A stretch of DNA of 15,000 bases from contig CM007343.1 in the NCBI GenBank assembly GCA_000333855.2, positions 435,319-450,318 on the forward strand. The letters are read 5' to 3'. The notes beneath the pieces are model-generated. The model ran no database searches. It saw nothing but the letters and a program-made list of their open reading frames with translations, and was not told the DNA's origin. This document shows positions 8,175 through 15,000 of this stretch, one piece after another (within the stretch, counting starts at the first letter, position 1; each line of letters begins with the position of its first letter). Source of the stretch: Endotrypanum monterogeii (lineage: Eukaryota; Euglenozoa; Kinetoplastea; Trypanosomatida; Trypanosomatidae). The translations under genes and the position numbers were made by a program.

Positions 8175-8195
8175 CCCACCCCACCCCACCCCACC
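8175..8195. repeat. (CCCCA)n array, G4-capable on the transcribed-sense strand
   Basis: C-runs at 8175-8177, 8179-8182, 8184-8187 and 8189-8192 separated by single A. The minus strand, which has the transcript's sequence, carries four G-runs with one-base loops and could form an RNA G-quadruplex in the 3' region of the 718-residue gene. Confidence 0.85.
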
Positions 8196-8389
8196 GCAGT
8201 TCAGCTCAGCTCCAGCAGAGACCTGATACAAGTGACAGCACCCAGCGCTTCAGAAAACGACGTGAGGGAGCCATGCAACGATCGCGTGCCGCATCCGATT
8301 TCAGACAAGAGCAGAAGGGGAAGCGCAGCGAACAAAAGAAGGAAAAATAGAAAGACCATGGCAGCATATATACAATACAGACACATGTG

Positions 8390-8393
<4 letters not shown>

Positions 8394-8426
<33 letters not shown>
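8394..8426. repeat. (TA)16 microsatellite
   Basis: About sixteen uninterrupted TA units in the probable 3' UTR of the 718-residue gene. Confidence 0.95.
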
Positions 8427-8428
<2 letters not shown>

Positions 8429-8780
8429 GGCTAGAGCCAGGAGGTCACCTTCCGATACGTTATAGTGAGAATAAAATGTGCCTCGAGGTCCAGTGGAGTA
8501 AAAGGACACGGAAAAACGGTGGGTGGTGGGTGGCGAGGGAGCACACCTACACGCACACGCCTGCGGAAGGCGAGCGGGGACCTTGCAGGGACACACAAGC
8601 CACAGTGTCTGCAAAGAGGAAGGAAGCGGGAGGGGAAAGCGCGAAGACGTGGTCCATACCGACCCCGTCTCTCCTCGACCCTCCCTCGCCCCCCTCCCCC
8701 TTCCCCTCCGGCCCTCAGCTACCGAGAAGCACTGCGTGGAGCTGCACGCCTACACCCGTGAATGCTCAGATGTCTGCATG

Positions 8781-10937
8781 TCACCAGGTACACGGTTGCG
8801 GCGTCGGCACGGTGCTGTCCGGCCCATAACTAGTCGAGACATTCTGTGATCTTCCTGTCACCCCTCCAGACTCTGATTCAAACCCCTCTCCGACACATTG
8901 ATGAGATACTGACCTGGCCCCGCCTGGCATCGCCTGAGGGTCTGTCATGTAGGTCATCGCGGCCTCGCGCAGAGGACGCTCCGTGGGGTCTCGAATCTGA
9001 TGCGGGTGTGGGCAATGACCCAACGTACCGCGCGGGCTGTGAACGCTCTTCTCTGAGCCCTGCAGATGTGTGTTAATGCTGCAGGTCATCATGTCCTCCT
9101 CTGGTGGGGCAGAGACGATATACTTGTGTGGCCCCCTTTTGGCAGCTGAGGCGGTGCTAGCATTTTTACACGTGTTACGATTGGGGCGTGAACGCGGTTG
9201 AGCTTCATTACGATCAACGACAGTCGTCGATGTTGACATACGAAGAGGCGCCTTCTGTGAGTTACAGTCCTCATTAAATTCAAGAGGGAACAGAGTGATG
9301 GGTTGCAGGGATGATCGCGGCGTGTACTCGCGGGAGCTGACGATGTTGTCGTCTCCAAACGGCTCTGCGGACCGTGCCCGGTCGAGTCTGAGTGTGGAAC
9401 GACCTGCGTCCAACGCCGCTGTGCCATCTGGTGTCCGCCCCCCTGGCCTCCTCTCGCTGCACTTCGTCACAGAAGGGGTCGGAGGCGCAACGGCCGGCGT
9501 AAATTCATAGCCAAAAGGTGCGCCACCTCGAGGGGTTTTGCCAGTGCTGTCTGACTTGACCACATCACGTGCGTTGCGACTGCGATGACCTGCTTTCGCT
9601 ACCAATGATGCTGGCAGTGCCCTCCTAATGGAGTTGGTAGACTTCATCGCGTCTGCAACTGCGCCCGATCCCTCGCAGGTGGACTTGCTTTCAATGGCGT
9701 GCGAGTTGGCGGGTAGCACAGAAACAGGAAAAGACGGAGCCTGCGGCGGCGGCGAGAGGCTAGACTCTACTATCAAATGCCCGAAATTTTCCGCCTGGCG
9801 ACTCCTTGCGAGGTCGACAGGGGCCCTTAAAGGCGTCTGGTTCAGCATGAGCTGCCGCGGCGACACATCATCGAAGGGGCAGCAGCGTTTATTGCTCTCA
9901 TTGCCCTCCTCCTCATCAAGCACGCGCGTCGTCGGTGGTGCACGATCAGCCGATGGTGCAGTTGGGCGACAATTCTCGTAGTAGCTCGTGAAGTTGTGTG
10001 AACAGCAGCTGCGGCTGGATTTGGCCGCAAACAGCTTGCCTGGAGTTGTGTAGTCGACCACTTTCACAGGGCTTACGTCGCCGCTGTTGAGCAAATCCAT
10101 GTCTCGCATCCTCAGTCGGCTGCCGATTTGATCTGCAGGTGCAACACCGAGACATTCCCCGAGCTGGGCAGCGCTATCCACCATCTTCTCGATAGTCTCC
10201 GCGCCATGCGGGGCTAAGCAACTGAGCACCTTTAGAATGTGCGACAGGTACACAGTGTTCGCGTCCAGGAAGTCGTCCATGGTGTGACCGGTTATGTATA
10301 GCTGTCGCTGCATCAGAGACTCGTACTCGGTGTCAAAGGTTCTCAGCCTCGCTTGATAGTTCTGTTCTTGGCGCTCCATTTTCTGCGATTGCTTCACGTA
10401 CAGCTTGCTCTCCGTCAAGGGCATCCCCTTGCGCATGTATTTTGTTTCTTTCTTTTGTACAACACTTCGCGCAGCTGTCAACTTTTTAAAGGCGCTCTGC
10501 GTCTCATCGCCAAGCCCACGAACCTTGTGGACCTTCTTGAGCACCTCCTGCAGCCGCGTCAGTACCGTCTGATGCACACCAACATTGTACGCCAGGTACT
10601 GCTCTCCTTCTTTGATACTTTTCATTTCTGCTGAGAAGAGCGTCGCGGCGCTCCGCAGGCTGACCCCGTAGTTCTCCACGAGGCCGCTGCTGAATGATAT
10701 GTAGGCGGCTTGGCCCGCTGGGGTCTGTGGATTTGTGTTGTTGATGCATTGAACAACGTCGTGATAACTTTGACCCGCAAGGGAGAGACAACTGGCAACC
10801 TCGCGCATCGCCTGCGCAGTGCGAAAGATGCGAGTGTCGAATTGCTTTAGCACCCTCTCCAAGAGCTTCACCCGCTCATGACGCAGCATGAACTCATAAT
10901 TGCCGTTGGTCGGCGACGGGCTCTTCTTCCTGAGCAT
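8781..10937 (-). CDS. BAR-like domain protein with a long disordered tail
   Basis: A 718-residue protein, ATG at 10935-10937, TGA at 8781-8783. Residues about 16-262 are helical and charged, with coiled-coil character at about 150-215, and end in a segment (about 205-258) like the last helix of BAR domains: a hydrophobic/aromatic pattern with D-F-L-D-A-N-T-x-Y-L-S-H-I-L. BAR dimers bind and bend membranes at endocytic or cytoskeletal sites. Residues about 270-718 are low in hydrophobics, rich in Ser, Pro, Thr and Arg, and hold about fourteen Ser/Thr-Pro pairs, so the tail is probably disordered and phosphorylated. L-F-P-L-E at 549-553 fits the clathrin-box pattern. No SH3, PX or membrane segment is seen. 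A second Met at 17 precedes the domain, but the first fits the splice site. The next gene upstream also looks BAR-like. The coding call is firm; the BAR call is moderate. Confidence 0.92.
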   Translation of the reverse strand: MLRKKSPSPTNGNYEFMLRHERVKLLERVLKQFDTRIFRTAQAMREVASCLSLAGQSYHDVVQCINNTNPQTPAGQAAYISFSSGLVENYGVSLRSAATLFSAEMKSIKEGEQYLAYNVGVHQTVLTRLQEVLKKVHKVRGLGDETQSAFKKLTAARSVVQKKETKYMRKGMPLTESKLYVKQSQKMERQEQNYQARLRTFDTEYESLMQRQLYITGHTMDDFLDANTVYLSHILKVLSCLAPHGAETIEKMVDSAAQLGECLGVAPADQIGSRLRMRDMDLLNSGDVSPVKVVDYTTPGKLFAAKSSRSCCSHNFTSYYENCRPTAPSADRAPPTTRVLDEEEGNESNKRCCPFDDVSPRQLMLNQTPLRAPVDLARSRQAENFGHLIVESSLSPPPQAPSFPVSVLPANSHAIESKSTCEGSGAVADAMKSTNSIRRALPASLVAKAGHRSRNARDVVKSDSTGKTPRGGAPFGYEFTPAVAPPTPSVTKCSERRPGGRTPDGTAALDAGRSTLRLDRARSAEPFGDDNIVSSREYTPRSSLQPITLFPLEFNEDCNSQKAPLRMSTSTTVVDRNEAQPRSRPNRNTCKNASTASAAKRGPHKYIVSAPPEEDMMTCSINTHLQGSEKSVHSPRGTLGHCPHPHQIRDPTERPLREAAMTYMTDPQAMPGGARSVSHQCVGEGFESESGGVTGRSQNVSTSYGPDSTVPTPQPCTW

Positions 10938-10985
10938 GTCTCCCCAAGGCGCCAGCTACAGGACCAGAAGATAGTAGATACAGTA

Positions 10986-11083
10986 CTGTGTGCCGAGAAC
11001 GTGGCACCGGCAAAGGAAATCCAGGACAAACAAAGGAAAAGAGCGCGTGTGGGGAGGGAAGAAGAGGGCAGAGGGCTGTTTCC
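10986..11083 (-). promoter_or_regulatory. trans-splice acceptor and polypyrimidine tract for the 718-residue gene
   Basis: On the minus strand, pyrimidine-rich blocks (complement of about 11008-11083) are followed by CACAG, whose AG is the complement of 10986-10987. It is the first clear AG after the tract. Spliced-leader addition here leaves a 48-nt 5' UTR and keeps the first ATG of the 718-residue frame. Confidence 0.6.
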
Positions 11084-11370
11084 CTGTTATTATTGCAATA
11101 AAATAATAATAATAAACTTTTGTACCCGACCCTGGCCCTTTATGTCTTCTCGTTTTTTTCACCCGTCCACTTCCCTTCCCTTTAACGAGGGTTTCCTCTC
11201 TTCCGCTGCGTCGCGAACGTCGAGAATCACCGCGCCTCCGTTGTGCCTTACACCCCTCTCTCACTTTTTTTTTTCTCTTCGTGGCGGTGAAAAACACACA
11301 CACAGACACACACTGGACTTGTTTCTCCTCGTTTGGATGTGTCCTTCGTGTACGGTGAGATTTTATACGT

Positions 11371-11399
11371 GTATATATATATGTGTGTGTGTGTGTGTG
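11371..11399. repeat. composite (TA)n-(TG)n microsatellite
   Basis: A short TA run (to 11382) followed directly by a TG run, the same composite order as at 318-371, in the spacer upstream of the 718-residue gene. Confidence 0.9.
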
Positions 11400-12099
11400 G
11401 CGAAGTATCCAAATAAAAACAGTCCCACTCGCTATAGCGCGCGACGTACGGTAAGCACAGTGCAGCCGATTGTGTGGAATGAAACGTACCGTTCCCCTTG
11501 ATGGCAGCAAAGGGGGGGGGAACAAGCCGATGTTGCGATGGTGTGGAAGGTCAGTGCGGCATAACAGATACTAAAGAATAACGTTTTTTTGTTTTTTTTT
11601 TCAGGGAAAAGGGAAAAAGAAGAGGTGCGTAAAGAATGAACAGTGCAGAGAGGGAGAGAGGAGCACAACCAGTCACCATTGTGATGAATGCACATTTGAA
11701 CAATCATACGTGAAAGGTGGGTCCTTGGACTAATGCCCAAGACATGAAAGCGTACAGAGAAGCCGACACGCCCATGAAACACGTATCGCAATCCGTTTAT
11801 GGTATCGCAGCAGAGAAAAAAAAAGAAATACCCTCCATGCTCTGCACGCTGAAAAATCCCCTACGCTCCCTTCCCCTTGGCCTAGCCTAGCACACGATTT
11901 AAATAATAAAAAAAGCCTGCACGCTATAGGAGGAGGAACGACTCTGTCAAAGAAACTGCAGCGTAGCAGTCGACCCCCACAAACATGGTATTGCATCACC
12001 CTGGCCCAAGCGTACACACCATGGGAAAAAAAAAAGATTTGCTTGTTTTTTTTCCCCCATCGTATCGGTAATTTGACCACCGCATAAGCCAGCTTGCGA

Positions 12100-12970
12100 A
12101 ACCGTGTCGCTTGTATGTCTATCAGCTCTCATATTTCAGCTCCCATTTCATTGCCTGCTGTACCGAAGCCTCTGGCAATCGGGCACGGTGACGTAGAAAA
12201 GATGTCGTGTGGTGCTGTGTCGCAGAGGCCTGCAGTCGTGACGAACGCAGCACCAGCGAACTACAGGTGGTCCTGATAGCTGCATCGGAAGTCCTCGCTT
12301 CCAGACGGCGATGCACGAGGCGGCGCACTCGATGCAAAAGAAAATCTAGCGAAAGCGGTCCCCTAGCGAAGAAAAGAAGCCGTGCAGAGTATACGCAAAA
12401 GCAGTCGACCATGCAACGCCCCCTCCAGCACACTGCCCGCTTGTGCTTTGGATTCCTACCGCAGCGGATCGAGCAAGACTGACGGCACAGACCGCAGCGT
12501 CCCATGCCGCAGTATCCCCTCCTCTCCTCTCTCTCAGCGCACGACCGCGTGTGACCGTGCAACAGGCCTCCCCCATCCACCCATGTGTGCACCATGTACA
12601 CGCGCTCACACAAAGCTGGAACGGTGTGTGGGAGTCGAGCAGGGCGTGGGGAGGTCACAGTGGCAAAATCGAAGAGATGAGGGGGGGGGCAGCGGAGGGG
12701 CGCTCTACCAATCTGCCCCCGAAGCCCGCCTGTGTGCGGACGGCACGGCACCTGCTGCACGTGGCCGGTGATGACTGGTGTAGCGCTGATGCTGGAGGCA
12801 GGATGAGACCTCTCCGAATGGCAGCGTGGACTTCCTCAGGTCTCCTCACGTGGAGTGTCTCAGCACCATCTTGTGGGACTCAGGGGCTCGATGTCGACGA
12901 CAGGGGCGACCTTGTCCTAGACGACCGGCAGTCCGCCGTGGTGTGAGAGAAACGGGGCCTGAGGGAGAGG
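12100..12970. other. GC-rich complex island; candidate degenerate retroposon or decayed gene
   Basis: About 870 bp with balanced, high-GC sequence almost free of simple repeats, between AT-rich homopolymer-laden flanks. It lies where the 3' UTR of the 233-residue gene is expected. It has no open frame of convincing composition. GAGACCT at 12805-12811 and AGGTCTC at 12838-12844 form an inverted repeat with a 26-base loop. On the minus strand an A-run (complement of the T-run near 12047-12055) lies just past the left edge, as a retroposon tail would. Leishmania SIDER elements of about 0.5 kb sit in 3' UTRs, often sense-oriented, so this is a plausible identity, but I cannot confirm their signature by eye. 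A decayed gene is the alternative. Confidence 0.35.
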
Positions 12971-13215
12971 AGGGAAGAGAAAGGGCAGCGGTGGTGCTGC
13001 TTGGCCATGGGCTGACTGCAGCTTTTTTTTAGTACCCTGCTCTTTTCCCTGCACACCGCTATCCAAAATAATCTTAAGGTGGTGAGTAGCTTAGTGCCCT
13101 CTCCTGTGCGTGCGTTTGCTTGTGTGTATATATGTCGGCCCCACCGGACGAGACATATTAAATATAAATGTTTGTGTATGTACGTATGTAGTTTTAAATT
13201 TTCTTTCGAGGACAG

Positions 13216-13291
13216 CACACACACACACACACACAGAAAAAAAAACTAAAAAACATATACAAACAGAGGCGTGTGTGTGGGGGGGGGGGGG
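13216..13291. repeat. cluster of (AC)n, A-run, (GT)n and G13
   Basis: A CA run at 13216-13235, an A-run at 13237-13245, a short GT run and thirteen consecutive G at 13279-13291. The CA and GT runs are complementary and about 35 bp apart. Confidence 0.85.
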
Positions 13292-14093
13292 AATGGAACA
13301 TAAACAAAAATATATATAAAGGAAAAATAATGCCAGCAAAGACACACAAAAAGATTTGCACACTACCATGTCAACTATGAATTACCTCAGCGATAAGAGA
13401 AAGGGAAGATGGCGCACAGCGTGCGCAAAAAAAAATGAGGAGAAAGAAAGGTTTAAAATACCGAAAAAAAAAACAGGAATTATAGTGAACATCCGTCATC
13501 TTTTTTTTTTTTTGCGCCGACTTATACTCAGTAGGTAAACGAAAGCACAAACGAGTAGTCGAACTCAAGGGGAAAAAAGAGGAAAGAAGATGTGAAAGAG
13601 ATGCACGGGGAAAAGAAATCCCAAAAAGGAAAAACGGCACGAAACAAAGAAAGAAATTGAGAGTTATAAATAAAAAAAAAACATAAATATGGCAGCGGCG
13701 ATCCTCTTGGTGCAAGGGGGAAAAAATGAGTTTCGTGAGCGCGCGCGTTTTTTTTTTTTTACAATGACTGCTTCGCCCCCCCCCCTTCTTTTACTGTTGC
13801 TGTATCTAGCGTTCCCTTTATCCTTGCAGCCTTTCCTGTGCCCTTTGCCCCACCAATGGTGTCCTCTCGAATAAACCACTCGACTGTCGTTGTTTTTTTT
13901 TTCCTGTTTGCCTCTTGTTGCTTTTTTTTTTCCGCCAATGTGTGGTATTTTTGTTGTTTGTGTTATGGTTTGCCTTCTGTGACTACAGACGAGACCGAGC
14001 ACTTCCGGAGATGATATAATGATGCGTCATCACAACGCAGCCAAAACACAAGGATCCCAGAGTCTGTACACAACAATGAGAGGATGGGGGAGA

Positions 14094-14105
14094 GGGGGGG
14101 GGGGG
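14094..14105. repeat. G12 homopolymer
   Basis: Twelve consecutive G, about 150 bp downstream (minus sense) of the stop of the 233-residue gene. The transcript carries C12. Confidence 0.9.
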
Positions 14106-14256
14106 CTGTGATCGTATTACAGCAACAGAACATCGGAGGCATGTGCGAGAACGACAGTTCGCTGTTTCAGAAGTCGATGCTTCCGTGTTTGTGTCTGTGC
14201 TCCGCCCCCATCCTTCACCTCCTCCCCTCTCCCTGCTGCCACACGGCTTGTATCCG

Positions 14257-14958
14257 TCAAGTCTGCATTACTTTAGAAAGATCGGTGAAGTACCTCGAAC
14301 TGTGCGCCTGAAAGCCTTGAACAACTAAACTGAGGGTCTTTGTGCGCTGGTCCAACATGTTTTGGAGAGCTTTTCGGAGCGCCTGGTCGCCAGACTCCGC
14401 TTGTACCTTCAACTTCTCGCGGTCGGCCACCTTCAGGGCAAACTTCTCGTTGTTGTCGATGCCTTTGTTCTTCTTTGCCAGTTTTGTTTCCATCTCATCA
14501 ACCTCTTTGCATTTTTTGTTGTATTTAGAGAAGAGATCGCTTTGCTTTGATTTCGATTTTTCGGTGATCTTAATAACCTCCTTCAGCGTCTCCATGGCAG
14601 CAGTGACTTCAGTCGTCAAGTCGTTCATGTAGTGGGAGAACACGTAAGTGCCATTCTTTGGCGCGTCCGCATCCACAATACGCCGCGACTTGCTGTAGCC
14701 CGATGCAGACGTGGAGGAGCTCATCAAGTGCCGATCCACCGATGTACAGAAGTTATCCGCCTTCGCGCGCACGGCCTCTACGTCCTCCCCCTGGGAGAGC
14801 TGACGAACAGAAATGGCGATAACCTCTAGAGATTTCTCCATCTCCTTCACACAGCTGAGGTACTTCTTGACGGCAGAATCGTAACTGGTGCACCCCTGTT
14901 TGATCTTGTCGATCAAAACAGTTCGGTCTTCCAAAAGGACTACAGAATTCTTCGACAT
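14257..14958 (-). CDS. small BAR-like coiled-coil protein
   Basis: A complete 233-residue protein, ATG at 14956-14958, TGA at 14257-14259. Three helical stretches are evident: about 8-75, 103-160 and 168-230. The middle one is Lys/Glu-rich with coiled-coil character. The last (about 194-230) carries the pattern typical of the closing helix of BAR domains: L-x-x-R-x-x-x-L, then V-V-x-G-F-x-A-H-S-x-Y-F-x-x-L-S. Family knowledge says such proteins dimerise and sense or shape membranes, on the cytosolic side. There is no tail, SH3 or membrane segment, so it is a near-minimal domain. The downstream neighbour has the same architecture plus a disordered tail, and the two may act together or descend from a common ancestor. 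The reading frame is secure; the BAR call is moderate. Confidence 0.88.
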   Translation of the reverse strand: MSKNSVVLLEDRTVLIDKIKQGCTSYDSAVKKYLSCVKEMEKSLEVIAISVRQLSQGEDVEAVRAKADNFCTSVDRHLMSSSTSASGYSKSRRIVDADAPKNGTYVFSHYMNDLTTEVTAAMETLKEVIKITEKSKSKQSDLFSKYNKKCKEVDEMETKLAKKNKGIDNNEKFALKVADREKLKVQAESGDQALRKALQNMLDQRTKTLSLVVQGFQAHSSRYFTDLSKVMQT

Positions 14959-14965
14959 GGCTTAC

Positions 14966-14966
<1 letters not shown>

Positions 14967-15000
<34 letters not shown>
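14967..15000. repeat. (GT)17 microsatellite, running off the window
   Basis: An uninterrupted GT run that continues to the window edge. In the transcript it is a (CA)n run only 8 nt upstream of the ATG of the 233-residue gene. No polypyrimidine tract with AG is visible before the edge, so the splice acceptor is probably outside the window. Confidence 0.9.

Larger units (their letters stand above)
7211..8780. other. 1.6 kb non-coding spacer between the 718- and 381-residue genes
   Basis: No frame here has gene-like composition. Between about 7657 and 8010 the plus strand is a series of polypurine blocks with A-runs (7781-7789, 7873-7883 and 7952-7960), so the transcript carries repeated polypyrimidine tracts about 600-900 nt upstream of the next ATG. 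A G-rich block at 7907-7921 and a C-rich block at 8175-8195 are complementary. A TA microsatellite sits at 8394-8426. The part from about 8430 to 8780 is more complex and is probably the 3' UTR of the 718-residue gene. Confidence 0.7.
10938..14256. other. 3.3 kb non-coding spacer between the 233- and 718-residue genes
   Basis: The largest gap in the window. Frames here of up to 212 codons (12122-12760, minus) have Cys/Arg/His-rich, shadow-like composition and no recognisable domain. From about 13000 to 14250 it is AT-rich with many homopolymers (T13 at 13501-13513, T13 at 13748-13760, G13 at 13279-13291, G12 at 14094-14105), as in a trypanosomatid 3' UTR. About 12100-12970 is a GC-rich island almost free of simple repeats. 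About 10990-11530 and 11570-12070 are again low-complexity, with a TA/TG composite at 11371-11399 and transcript-sense pyrimidine tracts feeding the 718-residue gene. Confidence 0.75.

Noticed and set aside
7612..8226. A 204-codon plus-strand frame with many Lys and Arg
   Set aside because: It is a translation of polypurine blocks that act as polypyrimidine tracts on the transcribed strand; low complexity throughout.
12122..12760. A 212-codon minus-strand frame, collinear in strand with the real genes
   Set aside because: Composition is rich in Cys, Arg and His, without domains or a clear splice signal before it. It looks like a chance frame in a GC-rich island or at best a gene relic, so I describe the island instead.
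12443..12946. A 167-codon plus-strand frame
   Set aside because: Opposite to the transcription unit, no recognisable motif, and competing frames overlap it on both strands.

Overview
The window looks like nuclear DNA of a trypanosomatid protozoan, most likely of the Leishmania group (Leishmania, Endotrypanum or Porcisia). Four intronless genes lie on the minus strand, in line with one polycistronic transcription unit read right to left. They have G/C-biased third codon positions. They are separated by 1.7 to 3.3 kb of low-complexity DNA full of (TA)n, (TG)n and (CA)n microsatellites, homopolymers and polypurine tracts, which are polypyrimidine on the transcribed strand as expected for trans-splicing and polyadenylation signals. 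I see no bacterial-type operons, Shine-Dalgarno sites, tRNA, rRNA, CRISPR array or complete transposon. The genus is an inference; the protein sequences alone do not settle it.

Layout in transcription order (right to left): 14257-14958 encodes a 233-residue coiled-coil protein with a BAR-like C-terminal half, its 5' flank running into a (GT)n tract at the window edge. Then comes a 3.3 kb non-coding stretch (10938-14256) with a GC-rich, repeat-poor island at about 12100-12970 that may be a degenerate retroposon of the SIDER type or a decayed gene. 8781-10937 encodes a 718-residue protein with an N-terminal BAR-like domain and a long disordered, Ser/Thr-Pro-rich tail. 7096-8780 is non-coding with G-quadruplex-capable tracts. 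5950-7095 encodes a 381-residue protein with two helical halves reminiscent of TerB folds around an acidic insert; its start is set downstream of the longest ATG because a polypyrimidine tract and AG acceptor sit inside the longer frame. 3180-5949 is non-coding. 1116-3179 encodes a 687-residue single-pass membrane protein with chitobiase/Fn3-like beta segments. 1-1115 is its 3' flank.

Only about 40 percent of the window is protein-coding. The genes share no evident pathway, except that the two rightmost both look like membrane-curvature (BAR-type) proteins, so a shared role in endocytosis or membrane/cytoskeleton shaping is possible. I found no convincing new multi-gene system. The most notable signals are in the non-coding DNA and at gene ends: a G4-capable (GGGA)n array serving as the splice-site polypyrimidine tract, complementary dinucleotide repeats in a long leader, a membrane-segment-like overlapping frame at the end of the 687-residue gene, and the GC-rich island.
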